DNA of 64,000 nt from UBA964 sp031382085 (GTDB lineage Bacteria; Pseudomonadota; Gammaproteobacteria; Steroidobacterales; Steroidobacteraceae), in the NCBI GenBank assembly GCA_031382085.1, contig JANMYM010000067.1, forward strand, positions 1 through 64,000. The letters are read 5' to 3'. This document shows, in pieces, positions 8,061 to 16,734 of the stretch (its first letter is position 1; each line of letters starts with the position of its first letter). The translations under genes were made by a program, and so were the position numbers. Under the pieces are notes generated by a model. The model was not told where the DNA came from. It saw only the letters and a program-made list of their open reading frames with translations, and did not search any database.

Positions 8061-9185
8061 TCAGTAGCCTCGGGCGATATCCACGACCGACAGCATTTTT
8101 TCACCGGCAACATAACGTCGCAGGTTTTCGCGCAGCACGCGTACCTCCGCCTGCGCTCCCAGATCCGAATTGCCAGAGACATGTGGCGTCAGAATCAGGT
8201 TAGGCTGCTGCCAGAGCGGATGATTTTTCGGCAATGGTTCGGGCTCGACGACATCGAGGCCCGCACCGGCGATCATTTTCTTCTGCAGCGCCTCGGTCAG
8301 ATCCGCCGTGACGACACTCATGCCGCGGCCGACATTGATGAAATAGGCGCTGCGCTTCATGCGCGCAAACATCGCGGCGTTAAAGACCCCCTTGGTTTCC
8401 GCGGTCAGCGGCATGGCGTTCACGACCACATCCGCCTGGCTGATCAGCGTCTTGAGCTCATCCGACGTTCCGACGTACTCGACGTAGTCCGGCCGGTCCT
8501 GTCGCGTTGCGCGCGTCGCGATGACTCGCATGCCGAGCGCATGCGCACGCTTCGCAACCTCGCTGCCAATGCCGCCCAAGCCCACGACCAGCATGGTCTT
8601 GCCCGCGATCACGACCATCGGGAACCTGCTCGAGTCGCCGCCCCAACGGTGCTGCTCCCGCTGGGGAATCCACGCGTACAGGCCGCGCGACAGTGCTAAC
8701 GTAAAGGCGATCACGTGTTCCGCGATCACGGGCGCGGCGATGGCGCGCATGTTGGTCACCAGGATCTGGCGCTGCTGGATGGTTCTGGCGTGTGTGGCGC
8801 AGATGTCCACGCCTGCGTAATCGGTTTGCAGCCAGCGCAAATTTTTGCCGACAGCCAGCACGCGTTCATCGCAGATAAAGGCCGCTCGTCCGATGACGGC
8901 ATCCGCGCCCGGCGCCGCGGCGGCCACGGCCGCCGGCGTATTCGCGCCAACGAGTTCAACGCCAGGCGCCGCGGTACGCAGCGCGTCGAGCAGCTCCGGT
9001 ACGCCCGAATCGACGACGATTTTCTTCGGTACGCGCCACCCCGGGAGCTTTGACACGGGTTCTGCGGCCTCGCGCAGGCCGAACTCGGCCATCAGGCGCT
9101 CGCCATCGTTGGCAGGCTCAAGTGCGGCTGCAACAACGGGCAGCAGCAGGAACGCGAGCGCGGCGCATGCAATACGAATTGCCAT
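8061..9185 (-). CDS. D-2-hydroxyacid dehydrogenase with an export signal
   Basis: 374 residues from ATG 9185, 2 bases after the stop of the MaoC-like gene. The NAD-binding domain has LVVGLGGIGSEVA (about residues 195-207). The family catalytic set is present: Arg in INVGRGMSV (about 286), Glu in GLDVVEPEPLP (about 312) and His in LTPHVSG (about 335). Members reduce 2-keto acids or oxidise D-2-hydroxy acids with NAD(P). The unusual point is the N terminus, MAIRIACAALAFLLLPVVAAALE, which reads as a Sec signal peptide ahead of the usual substrate domain. This is odd for a cofactor-dependent enzyme, since the periplasm lacks free NAD. Confidence 0.85.
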   Translation of the reverse strand: MAIRIACAALAFLLLPVVAAALEPANDGERLMAEFGLREAAEPVSKLPGWRVPKKIVVDSGVPELLDALRTAAPGVELVGANTPAAVAAAAPGADAVIGRAAFICDERVLAVGKNLRWLQTDYAGVDICATHARTIQQRQILVTNMRAIAAPVIAEHVIAFTLALSRGLYAWIPQREQHRWGGDSSRFPMVVIAGKTMLVVGLGGIGSEVAKRAHALGMRVIATRATRQDRPDYVEYVGTSDELKTLISQADVVVNAMPLTAETKGVFNAAMFARMKRSAYFINVGRGMSVVTADLTEALQKKMIAGAGLDVVEPEPLPKNHPLWQQPNLILTPHVSGNSDLGAQAEVRVLRENLRRYVAGEKMLSVVDIARGY

Positions 9186-9187
9186 GA

Positions 9188-9661
9188 CTAAAACCCGATA
9201 CGCATGATGGCTTCCGCAATGCACGCAGGCTTGGTTTCGCCCTCGATCTCCACCGAGTATTGTTCGGTAATCTGCAAACCTGCGCCAGCCGGCTCGACAG
9301 CTAACAAAGTGCAATGCGCCCGGACGCGGGCGCCGACTTTGACGGCGTTCGGAAAGCGCAGTTTGTTGAGGCCGTAATTGATGATGCTCCTGACGCCCGG
9401 CACGATGGGCGTCCTGGCATCAACCAGGCCGCGCAGCAACGGATACAGCGACAACGTCAAATAGCCATGCGCGATGGTGCCGCCATAGGGTGATTCGCGT
9501 TTCGCCCGCTCGACATCAAGATGAATCCACTGGAAGTCGCCGGTGGCCTGTGCAAACTCGTTCACGCGCTGCTGCGTGACCGTTAGCCAGTCACTGGTGT
9601 GAATTTCCCTGCCCAGCTGGGACTTGAGCCATTCATGGGCGGCGGTCGCGTGATCGGTCAT
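9188..9661 (-). CDS. MaoC-like (R)-specific enoyl-CoA hydratase/dehydratase
   Basis: 157 residues forming one hot-dog domain. The motif ATGDFQWIHLD (about residues 39-49) holds the catalytic Asp and His of the hydratase-2 family, and GGTIAHGYLTLSL (about 61-73) is the second conserved element. Such enzymes hydrate trans-2-enoyl-CoA to (R)-3-hydroxyacyl-CoA, or act on related thioesters. It is the first gene of a minus-strand operon with the 2-hydroxyacid dehydrogenase 2 bases downstream, and it is divergent from the NmrA-like gene across about 90 bases that must hold both promoters. Confidence 0.85.
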   Translation of the reverse strand: MTDHATAAHEWLKSQLGREIHTSDWLTVTQQRVNEFAQATGDFQWIHLDVERAKRESPYGGTIAHGYLTLSLYPLLRGLVDARTPIVPGVRSIINYGLNKLRFPNAVKVGARVRAHCTLLAVEPAGAGLQITEQYSVEIEGETKPACIAEAIMRIGF

Positions 9662-9751
9662 GGGTTTTCTCGGTTAGGATTATTTTGAACGAATATCTCG
9701 AACCGCCACGCTAATGGCCGCGGGCGGGTTCGTCAACCAGAGAGGTAAGGC

Positions 9752-10633
9752 ATGCGCGTTCTGGTCACCGGGGCTAACGGCAGAACCGGCCGTGCGGTAA
9801 CCGCGGCGCTCGCCGCGCGTGGCGCCACGGTGCGCGGCTTCATCCGTGACACCGCGCAGTGGCCGGGATTGCAGACCCTGGGAAAAATGGACGATCATGC
9901 GGTCGGCGACCTCCGCGACCCGGACAGTCTTGGCCGGGCGCTGACAGGCTGCGACGCCATGGTGCATATCGGCCCGCCGATGCATCCGGACGAAGTGGCA
10001 ATGACCCGCAACTGCATCGAGGCTGCCAGAAAACACGGCCTGCGCCACTTTGTTTACTACTCTGTGATGCACACACTGCGGCGTGAAGTCCGCCACCACC
10101 GGCTGAAACTCGACTGCGAGGAAATGCTGGTGGAGTCCGGGCTTGCGTACACCATCGTGCAGCCGATCCGCTACATGCAGCACCTGGAGCCGATCTGGAA
10201 GCAGGTGACGGGGCAGGGCGTGCATGCCATGCCCTTCAATGTCGATGTCAAATTCAATATTGCCGATCTGTTAGATCACGCGGCGGCGACGGCCGCGGTC
10301 GTGACTGAAGCCGGCGCGCATCTCTTTGCGACCTATGAACTTGCAGGCCCGGAGGCGCTGAGCCAGACTGACATGGCGGCCATCATCAGTCGGGTGATCG
10401 GTCGCAGCGTCGTGGCGCGTACGCTGCCGCTGGCGGAGCTGCGCGTAAAGGCGACCGCAGCTGGTAATTCAGTCGATCGGGTTGAACAGATGCTCGCCAT
10501 GAATGCGCATTACGATCACCATGGATTTCTGGGCAATCCTAACATCCTGCGCCTGCTGCTCGGCGGCGAACCTGCGCGCTTTGAGGACTATGTACGCCGG
10601 CTGTGGGCTGGGACCGCAAAACCCTCGCCGTGA
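9752..10633 (+). CDS. NmrA-like atypical SDR NAD(P)-binding protein
   Basis: 293 residues. The N-terminal VLVTGANGRTGRAVTAAL (residues 3-20) is the glycine-rich Rossmann motif GxxGxxG of atypical short-chain dehydrogenases. The GDLRDPDSL stretch and HFVYYSVMH (about 105) are typical of the NmrA/NAD(P)H-binding group, which includes both redox sensors and isoflavone-reductase-like enzymes. The normal YxxxK pair is not obvious, consistent with this atypical class. The substrate is unknown. A GAGAGG-type ribosome binding site precedes the ATG. The 3' end overlaps the convergent gene by 46 bases. Confidence 0.8.
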   Translation: MRVLVTGANGRTGRAVTAALAARGATVRGFIRDTAQWPGLQTLGKMDDHAVGDLRDPDSLGRALTGCDAMVHIGPPMHPDEVAMTRNCIEAARKHGLRHFVYYSVMHTLRREVRHHRLKLDCEEMLVESGLAYTIVQPIRYMQHLEPIWKQVTGQGVHAMPFNVDVKFNIADLLDHAAATAAVVTEAGAHLFATYELAGPEALSQTDMAAIISRVIGRSVVARTLPLAELRVKATAAGNSVDRVEQMLAMNAHYDHHGFLGNPNILRLLLGGEPARFEDYVRRLWAGTAKPSP

Positions 10634-11796
10634 AACTCGACCAGCGTATAAGCACGGTCGAATTTCTCGGTGGTGAATTTCACCATCATGCGGTCCTGCT
10701 GCGTGATCCAGATGTCGCTGACGCCACCGAGGCGAAAATGCAGCGTGTCAAAAGTGCCGCCCGGAACGCTGATGCGCTCGGCGCCGAATGCTTCGCACGG
10801 CATATTGTTGAGCTCGCCGAACATCGGCTTGGATAGATCGGCCGTGGCTTCCATGGAATACACCCGCGCGTTGCCCTGCCGGCCGGCTGCGCCGTCGCAA
10901 CTGAAGGTATGCCAGCCGTCTCCCGCAACCGGATGGCTGCCGATCGAAAACTGCGCCGGCACCGCGAGCGTTTGATTCAGATCGCCTGCCTGGCCACGAT
11001 AGTCAGCCAGCAACTGCGAGCCATCCACCTTGATAAAGGTGGAGCCCTTGTAACCATCGACGGTCCAGTAGGAGATGAATGCCGCGGTCGGCCGCTGCGC
11101 GGCATCGATATTCAGATTGACGCTGAACTGCGAGTGGCGCGCGAAGATGTCATGCCACATGGTCAATGAGCGCGAACCGTCAGCGTGGACGGTCAGATGA
11201 AAATCCTCGGTGCCGCGTGCGCGCCCGTCCTTGAAGGTGGTGTACGCGTAACGGCCCCTGGCCCAGCGCGCAACGCCGGCGCGTTTCAGGTTTCTGTTGC
11301 CAGGCGAGTCTGCCAGTCTCGCCATCGGAGGATTCGGCTGCGCATGCCCGCCCTGTATTTGCGCCAGCGAAAAAATTCTCGCGGCGAGCCCGGGCATATG
11401 ATCGCGCACAAACTCCAAGCGCGCGCTGCCAGCACGCGGCTGTTCGTGCACATAGCCCGCCAGGATGCTCGAATCCGCCGCGACGCGGAACATCGCATCG
11501 CTTTGCGATCCTAGTCGCCCGTCGACCTGCCAGACCAGGAGTGTGCGCGAGCGGTCCGGGTGGGTCAGCAGTTGCCAGTCTTCAAAAACCGGCCCGCGAC
11601 TCAAGTGGCCGCTCACCGACGAGACCAGGTTTTTGTTAGACCCGGTGTTCTCCGGTATGCCGCTGCCCCGCATGCCGGGTGCGGCGGATTGCGCCCAGCC
11701 CGGGTGTGCGTAACCCAACTGGCTCAGCGCCAGCAAAAAAAAGCCCGCGCGACGGCGGCGCACGGACTGGAGATGACTGGCGGTCGTTGTCAGCAA
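10588..11796 (-). CDS. Secreted protein of unknown function with internal duplication
   Basis: I do not recognise the family. Start options are TTG 11796, one base after the upstream stop, or GTG 11763. Both give an Arg-rich n-region and a hydrophobic signal (RRRRAGFFLLALSQLGYAHPGWA). Two stretches look like diverged copies of each other: FEDWQLLTHPDRSRTLLVWQ near the N terminus and TEDFHLTVHADGSRSLTMWH about 130 residues later, each followed by an S/AxF-V segment. The C-terminal third (ISVPGGTFDTLHFRLGG...DIWITQQDRMMVKF) resembles the beta-rich end of DUF3108-type envelope proteins, a weak comparison. It is probably co-transcribed with the lipoprotein gene upstream. Confidence 0.6.
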   Translation of the reverse strand: MLTTTASHLQSVRRRRAGFFLLALSQLGYAHPGWAQSAAPGMRGSGIPENTGSNKNLVSSVSGHLSRGPVFEDWQLLTHPDRSRTLLVWQVDGRLGSQSDAMFRVAADSSILAGYVHEQPRAGSARLEFVRDHMPGLAARIFSLAQIQGGHAQPNPPMARLADSPGNRNLKRAGVARWARGRYAYTTFKDGRARGTEDFHLTVHADGSRSLTMWHDIFARHSQFSVNLNIDAAQRPTAAFISYWTVDGYKGSTFIKVDGSQLLADYRGQAGDLNQTLAVPAQFSIGSHPVAGDGWHTFSCDGAAGRQGNARVYSMEATADLSKPMFGELNNMPCEAFGAERISVPGGTFDTLHFRLGGVSDIWITQQDRMMVKFTTEKFDRAYTLVEFHGEGFAVPAHSRRT

Positions 11797-11797
11797 T

Positions 11798-12883
11798 CTA
11801 TTTGCGCCTGCGGGGGCCCAGGCCAAGCGACGTGACGTCCATGACATGCAGCCGCAATCCCTGCATGAAGCCCTTGCCGCCGCCCATGCGTGAGGTGGTC
11901 CAGAGCATCTTGCGGCCGTCCGGAGAGATTGCCGGGAAACCGTCAAACGCATCGTCGAATGTCAGTCGTTTGATTTCGCGCGAATTGAAATCGCCGAGAT
12001 AGATCTCCCAGTTTGCGGGCGTCTCGGCGCGCACAAACAGGAAATGCTGCCCATCCGGCGTCGGGAACGGCGCCCAGTTCATGTCGTGCGTGAAGGTGCG
12101 CGGGGTGCGGCCGCTGCCGTCGCGCTTGATGGTATAGATGGTCATCGGCGTGGGCTTCTGTTCGTATTCAGACGCTTTCCACGCACGGAAAACAATGGTC
12201 TCGCTGTCCGGCAGGAAGTACGGCGCGCCCTCCTGGTCGTCGGGCGTAAAGGTGATTTGTTTTTCCCCGGTGCCATCGGACTTCATGACCCAGAGATCCA
12301 TGATGCCGTTGATCTGGCGACCGAACACGATCCACTTGCCGTCGGGCGACACGGTCACTTCGGCCTCGTAATACTTGTTGTTTGTTAGCCTGACAACGTT
12401 GCCGCCCTGGCGATCCGAGGTGTAAAGCTCTGAACCCTGCGGGTACTTGCGCCAGTCGGACCAGTTACCAATGTCCATGTCGAGATTGTCCTTGATGGAC
12501 GTCCAAACCAGCTTCTTGCCATCCGGGAAAAACCACGAGCAGGCATCCCAGCCGCGCTTGTTGATCTGCACGATGTCGGTGCCGGCGTCTGTGAAGGTCT
12601 GGGTCAGAAAGCCGGACATGCCACGCGCGCTCTTGACGGCGAGCGTGCTTTGCACCTGCGCGATAATGTGTTCGCTGTCCGGGCCGTAATAGGCTTCGGC
12701 GGCCTCGCCCATGTTAGGAATCATCCAGGAAGGCATTTCCCCGGGACGGGTGCTGACGGCGGCGCCAGCCGGAAAAACCACCGGCGCAAGTTGCGGCGGA
12801 CCTGAAGCGGTTGTGCTGGTGCACGAGGTCAACGCCAGGACGGCGGCGCTGGCGGCGAGGAGACTGCGGGCAAGAAAGCTCAT
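11798..12883 (-). CDS. TolB-like PD40 propeller lipoprotein
   Basis: 361 residues. ATG 12883 has a GGAGG ribosome binding site 6 bases upstream and begins a lipoprotein signal (MSFLARSLLAASAAVLALTSC) whose lipobox LTSC puts the acylated Cys at about residue 21. The body has repeated PD40 blades: FFPDGKKLVWTS, VSPDGKWIVFGRQ, FLPDSETIVFRA, PTPDGQHFLFVR and ISPDGRKMLWTT. It is likely an envelope-anchored scaffold or sensor protein without catalytic residues. It is the first gene of a two-gene unit with the unknown secreted protein and is divergent from the VOC gene. Confidence 0.8.
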   Translation of the reverse strand: MSFLARSLLAASAAVLALTSCTSTTASGPPQLAPVVFPAGAAVSTRPGEMPSWMIPNMGEAAEAYYGPDSEHIIAQVQSTLAVKSARGMSGFLTQTFTDAGTDIVQINKRGWDACSWFFPDGKKLVWTSIKDNLDMDIGNWSDWRKYPQGSELYTSDRQGGNVVRLTNNKYYEAEVTVSPDGKWIVFGRQINGIMDLWVMKSDGTGEKQITFTPDDQEGAPYFLPDSETIVFRAWKASEYEQKPTPMTIYTIKRDGSGRTPRTFTHDMNWAPFPTPDGQHFLFVRAETPANWEIYLGDFNSREIKRLTFDDAFDGFPAISPDGRKMLWTTSRMGGGKGFMQGLRLHVMDVTSLGLGPRRRK

Positions 12884-12981
12884 AAAACCTCCGGATTCCA
12901 ATGCCCCGAAGATAGCGCGCAATTTGGAATCCACCAAATGCCTCGCTCCTTGGTTACCATTTCCGGAACGGAGGATAGACC

Positions 12982-13368
12982 ATGCATCGCAGCAAGCTCG
13001 CCGGATTCATCATCGACTGCCAAACTACGGATCTGGGAGGCGCTGCCAGCTTCTGGTCGCAGGCCCTCGGGATGGCGCAAAAAGCACTGCCGGCCTCGGA
13101 AGGCGAAAAATACGTCCGCTTGATGGACCCACAGGAGCGGCTGCATATCGAAGTACAGCGCGTGAGTCACTCGAGCCGGGTGCATCTCGATATCGAAACC
13201 GACGACATCGAGGCCGAGGTGCAACGCCTGACAGCGTTAGGTGCGACAGCGGTCGAACGCGTGCAGAGCTGGTGTGTGATGGAAGCGCCCACCGGGCAGC
13301 GGTTTTGCGTGGTGCGCGCGGCGTCGCGGGATTTCAGCCGTTCTGCCAGTAAGTGGCCGGCTGGCTGA
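12982..13368 (+). CDS. VOC (glyoxalase/dioxygenase superfamily) protein
   Basis: 128 residues with a good GGAGG ribosome binding site. The opening LAGFIIDCQTTDLGGAASFWSQALGM, the HIEVQRV strand and the second module VHLDIETDDIEAEVQRLTALGAT ending in PTGQRFCVV follow the paired beta-alpha-beta-beta-beta layout of vicinal oxygen chelate proteins. Metal-ligand positions are not fully canonical, so enzymatic activity cannot be asserted. Members include glyoxalases, antibiotic-binding proteins and dioxygenases. The 3' end overlaps the convergent DUF3024-like gene by 35 bases. Confidence 0.8.
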   Translation: MHRSKLAGFIIDCQTTDLGGAASFWSQALGMAQKALPASEGEKYVRLMDPQERLHIEVQRVSHSSRVHLDIETDDIEAEVQRLTALGATAVERVQSWCVMEAPTGQRFCVVRAASRDFSRSASKWPAG

Positions 13369-13798
13369 GACCTAACACCTGGCAGTATTTCTGCTCGCAG
13401 CCGTCGCAGCGCCCGCGTGAGGTGCACCAGCGCAGGCTCTTGCCGTCCACGCGTGTCCAGAAACGGCCATCCGGGTCGTGATCGAATTCGCGCAGCCACT
13501 GCAGAAACGTGCGCTGCCGTGGCTCGAGCGGATAAGGCCGCCACTGTCCGGCCTGATCGCGCCACGCCAGGCGCCAGCCGCTGTCCTGGCTCCGGTAGCG
13601 GAATTCCGCGACCGGCACCGACTGCTGGGTACCCGGTACGCCGCAAATGCGCTGCAACTCGAACAGCGTCACGTGGTCCAGGTCGATGCGGTAGCTGAGG
13701 CGCACCGTATGGCGCGCCCCAGGCGGGCAAATACGCGCGCAATAACCATCGAGAAGGCGTTCGATCACCCGGCGACTGTGCTGCGGAATTTCGTTCAC
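13334..13798 (-). CDS. DUF3024-like protein with a C-terminal Cys cluster
   Basis: I chose GTG 13798 because an AGGGA ribosome binding site lies 4 bases upstream and the sequence from there (VNEIPQHSRRVIERLLDGYC) reads like the start of DUF3024 proteins. The middle (RLSYRIDLDHVTLFEL, WRLAWRDQAGQWRPY) fits this small family of unknown function. The last 25 residues add a cluster with Cys spaced C-x5-C-x2-C-x4-C (WCTSRGRCDGCEQKYC), which could bind zinc or an iron-sulfur cluster. It overlaps the VOC gene 3' end by 35 bases. Family call moderate. Confidence 0.6.
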   Translation of the reverse strand: MNEIPQHSRRVIERLLDGYCARICPPGARHTVRLSYRIDLDHVTLFELQRICGVPGTQQSVPVAEFRYRSQDSGWRLAWRDQAGQWRPYPLEPRQRTFLQWLREFDHDPDGRFWTRVDGKSLRWCTSRGRCDGCEQKYCQVLGLSQPATYWQNG

Positions 13799-13865
13799 GG
13801 TCCCTAGATTAACGCGAAACCCAGCCCCGGTTGCAGGGGCGGCGGATTCATGGTCGACTGCCGCC

Positions 13866-14255
13866 ATGCCGAATGTGTTGATGTTTTCCGGTCCAGTGGC
13901 CGTGTGTTTTGAACCGGGTTTCCCCCTCCCATTGACGTTCAGCGGCAAGCTGCGAGACGCCGCCGGCGCCCAGGCCATCGTCTCTTTTGACACCGCCACG
14001 GAGCCTCAACTGCCCGCCGGGCTGTGCGACGCGGTAGTCCATCTTCCGGCGGAGCCGGGCGCGCAGACCTGCCAGGTGCAGGCAGGCGGCCGGGTCTATT
14101 CCTTCGTGGCCCACCGGGTATTCGTGCACCATGACCTGCGTGCACCGATGCGCCGTGTGGTTCCGCCACAGCCGGTCAGTGCGGGCTACCGCTGGCGCTG
14201 GCGCCTCGGAATATTTCTGGCGCGCGTGCCGCTGCTGCGCTCCTGGCTGAGCTGA
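13866..14255 (+). CDS. Hypothetical protein
   Basis: 129 residues, unrecognised. It has no signal peptide; the C-terminal 30 residues (RWRWRLGIFLARVPLLRSWLS) are basic and amphipathic, perhaps membrane-surface binding. It lies 67 bases from the divergent DUF3024-like gene and 65 bases before the COG0523 GTPase gene, and it could be co-transcribed with the latter. The ribosome binding site is weak, and an in-frame ATG at 13881 is an alternative start. Confidence 0.5.
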   Translation: MPNVLMFSGPVAVCFEPGFPLPLTFSGKLRDAAGAQAIVSFDTATEPQLPAGLCDAVVHLPAEPGAQTCQVQAGGRVYSFVAHRVFVHHDLRAPMRRVVPPQPVSAGYRWRWRLGIFLARVPLLRSWLS

Positions 14256-14320
14256 TTTTTCCTAACAAAGGGTCCTGCCATGAGCGTATCGCTCTGGATC
14301 CGATCCGGTAAAATAGCGCC

Positions 14321-15676
14321 ATGTCCCAAATCAATCGTATCCCGGTCACGGTGCTGACCGGCTTCCTCGGCGCGGGCAAGACCACGCTCCTCAATCGCAT
14401 CCTCACCGAGCAGCATGGCAAGCGAATCGCGGTCATCGAAAACGAATTTGGCGAGGTGGGTGTCGACCACCAGATCGTCATCGGCGCCGAAGAAGAGATC
14501 TTCGAAACTAACAACGGCTGCCTGTGCTGCACGGTACGCGGTGACCTGATCCGCATCCTCGGCCAGTTGCTGAAGCGCCGCGACCGTTTCGATCACGTGC
14601 TGATCGAGACCACCGGCATGGCCGATCCCGGTCCGGTGGTGCAGACGTTCTTTCTTGACGACGAACTCAAGACCCAGTTTGTCGTCGATGCGATCCTGAC
14701 CGTGGTAGACGCGCGCCATTTCGAGCAACATCTGCAGGACCTGAAGGAACCTGCCGAGCAGGTGGCATTCGCCGACGTGGTGCTGCTGAACAAGATCGAT
14801 CTGGTTGACGACGCGGCGCTGGCGCGCGTCGAGCGGCGGGTGCGGGCGATCAACGGCACCGCCAGAATCCTGCGCTCGCGTAACTCCGACGTGCCGATCG
14901 CGTCCGTGCTCGGCATCGGCGCCTTCGATCTGACCAAGGCGCTGGCCGCCGACGCAACTTTCCTCGAGCCGGAATATCCGTTCGAATGGGCCGGCGTTTA
15001 CGACCTCGCGGCTGGTCCGCATGCGTTCGGCAATGCTAACAAAGCGACGCACGATCACCATCATGACCACGATCATGCGCATGGCGCGCATCTGGGCCTC
15101 GCGCTGATTGAAGTGGCGGCGGGTGCGACCATGGCCGCACTGACCGAGCAGGCCGTGCGGCTGTTTTCGACCGATGCGACGGTCATCGACTGCGGCGGCC
15201 GGATCTCCGGCGCCGGCTTCTACCACGCATCGCTGACGCACCCGGGCAGCGGCGTGTCGATCGAGGCTGCAAGGCCGGGTCGCTACGCGATTTTCCTCGA
15301 GCACGCGCCCGAGGAGTTCGGCCTGTCACTGGCGCAGACACACCCGGTTGAAGAGCGTCGCTTCGCTTCGCATCACCACGATGACCGCATTGCATCGGTG
15401 GGCATCAGCGAAGCGGGTGAACTCAACGCCGACAAGGTCAACGACTGGTTGTCGTATCTGCTCAAGTCGCGCGGCGCCGACATTTTCCGCATGAAAGGTG
15501 TGCTGAGCCTCAAGGGCGAAGCGCGCCGTTATGTGTTCCATGGTGTGCACATGATGTTCGACGGCCAACTCGAGCGGCCTTGGGGCGATCTGCCTCGTCA
15601 TAACAGCCTGGTGTTTATCGGACGTTCGCTCGACCGGCAGGAACTGGAAGCGGGATTTTCCTCTTGCCGCGCCTGA
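14321..15676 (+). CDS. COG0523/CobW-family metal chaperone GTPase
   Basis: 451 residues. Walker A GFLGAGKTT sits at about residues 14-22, the metal-site motif GCLCC at 66-70, ETTGMADPGP at about 90-99 and the GTP-specificity motif NKID at about 158-161, so it is a G3E GTPase of the COG0523 (CobW/ZNG1/YjiA) group. A His/Asp-rich loop (THDHHHDHDHAHGAH, about 243-257) is typical of zinc-handling members. The C-terminal CobW domain (from about 345) ends normally. These proteins load metal into client enzymes. A WD40 gene follows 12 bases downstream, which suggests a functional pair. No Zur-like operator could be identified with confidence. Confidence 0.9.
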   Translation: MSQINRIPVTVLTGFLGAGKTTLLNRILTEQHGKRIAVIENEFGEVGVDHQIVIGAEEEIFETNNGCLCCTVRGDLIRILGQLLKRRDRFDHVLIETTGMADPGPVVQTFFLDDELKTQFVVDAILTVVDARHFEQHLQDLKEPAEQVAFADVVLLNKIDLVDDAALARVERRVRAINGTARILRSRNSDVPIASVLGIGAFDLTKALAADATFLEPEYPFEWAGVYDLAAGPHAFGNANKATHDHHHDHDHAHGAHLGLALIEVAAGATMAALTEQAVRLFSTDATVIDCGGRISGAGFYHASLTHPGSGVSIEAARPGRYAIFLEHAPEEFGLSLAQTHPVEERRFASHHHDDRIASVGISEAGELNADKVNDWLSYLLKSRGADIFRMKGVLSLKGEARRYVFHGVHMMFDGQLERPWGDLPRHNSLVFIGRSLDRQELEAGFSSCRA

Positions 15677-15688
15677 GGATGTTTACGC

Positions 15689-16732
15689 GTGGCTAAACCG
15701 CAAGCCGTACTGGCGCCGGGCGCGGTCGCGCGCATCGAGGATTTTCCGCTGCGCGTCAGCTGGGCGCCGGACTCCAGCCGATTCGCACTGGCCGGTGGCG
15801 AGGGCGGTGTCTTCAGCGGCTTGTTAGCTGACGAGACTCTGCGCATTGATAGACTTGGTACTCACGGCATGGGCGCCATGGATGTCGCCTGGCGGCCGGG
15901 TCATCCGCAGTTCACGAGCTGTGGCCAGGACAACAGCGTCGCCTGCTGGGATGCCGCCAGCGGCGTGCAACTCTGGCGCAGCCCGCGCGGCAGGCAATGG
16001 ATTGAAAGACTCGCCTGGCGCGCTGATGGCAGCTTGTTAGCAAGCGCGGCTGCGCGCCAGCTGACACTCTGGACCGCTGACGGATCGAGTGCGCATGCTT
16101 TTGATCCCTTGCCGGCGTCGGTGAATGCGCTCGCGTGGTCGCGCGACAGCCGCGATCTCGCGGCCGCCGCCCATGGCGGCGTTTCCCTGGTGCGAATCGA
16201 AGGCGAGCGCTACGAGCATCGCCTGCTGGCGCTGCCGGAGACCTGCCTCACCGCCGAGTTCAGCCGTAATGGCAAGGTCATCGTCACCGGCACGGCCGAG
16301 GGTTCGGTGCATTTCTGGTACCTCGCCAGCAGCCGCGATTCGCAGATGCGCGGTTATGGCGGCAAGGTCGAATACACGTTGTTCACCGCCGACAGCCGCT
16401 ACCTCTTCACCGCCGCCGGCAACGAACTCGTGGTCTGGGATTTCAGCGGCAAGGGCCCTGAGGGCACGCGACCGCAACAGTATCGCGGCCACACCGAACG
16501 AATTACGGCGATTGCGGTGCAACCGAATGGCAATCATGCAGCGACCATCGGCAGGGATTGGCGGCTGTCGCTCTGGTTGCCCGGCAAATCGACGCTGGCG
16601 CTGGATGCGCATCTGGCCGAGGGCGAGCCGGTACTCTTGAGCTGGTCACCAGACGGGCGCAAACTGTTGTTAGGTGAGAAGACAGGCCAGATTTCAATCT
16701 ATCATTTGATCACGCCGGGTAAGGGAGACTGA
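15689..16732 (+). CDS. WD40 repeat protein paired with the COG0523 GTPase
   Basis: 347 residues from GTG 15689; its GAGGA ribosome binding site overlaps the stop of the GTPase gene. About seven WD40 blades can be traced: RVSWAPDSSRFALAG, DVAWRPGHPQFTSCGQDNSVACWD, RLAWRADGSLLASAA, ALAWSRDSRDLAAAA, AEFSRNGKVIVTGTAEGSVHFW, LFTADSRYLFTAAG and AVQPNGNHAATIGRDWRLSLW, closing with LSWSPDGRKLLLG. No signal peptide is visible, so it is cytoplasmic. It is a likely scaffold or client for the GTPase upstream. Confidence 0.85.
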   Translation: MAKPQAVLAPGAVARIEDFPLRVSWAPDSSRFALAGGEGGVFSGLLADETLRIDRLGTHGMGAMDVAWRPGHPQFTSCGQDNSVACWDAASGVQLWRSPRGRQWIERLAWRADGSLLASAAARQLTLWTADGSSAHAFDPLPASVNALAWSRDSRDLAAAAHGGVSLVRIEGERYEHRLLALPETCLTAEFSRNGKVIVTGTAEGSVHFWYLASSRDSQMRGYGGKVEYTLFTADSRYLFTAAGNELVVWDFSGKGPEGTRPQQYRGHTERITAIAVQPNGNHAATIGRDWRLSLWLPGKSTLALDAHLAEGEPVLLSWSPDGRKLLLGEKTGQISIYHLITPGKGD

Positions 16733-16734
16733 TC

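Noticed and set aside
14186..15304. Long minus-strand frame of 372 codons
   Set aside because: It is antisense to the COG0523 GTPase, whose motifs are beyond doubt, and its own translation has no recognisable domain. Long antisense frames are expected in GC-rich DNA.
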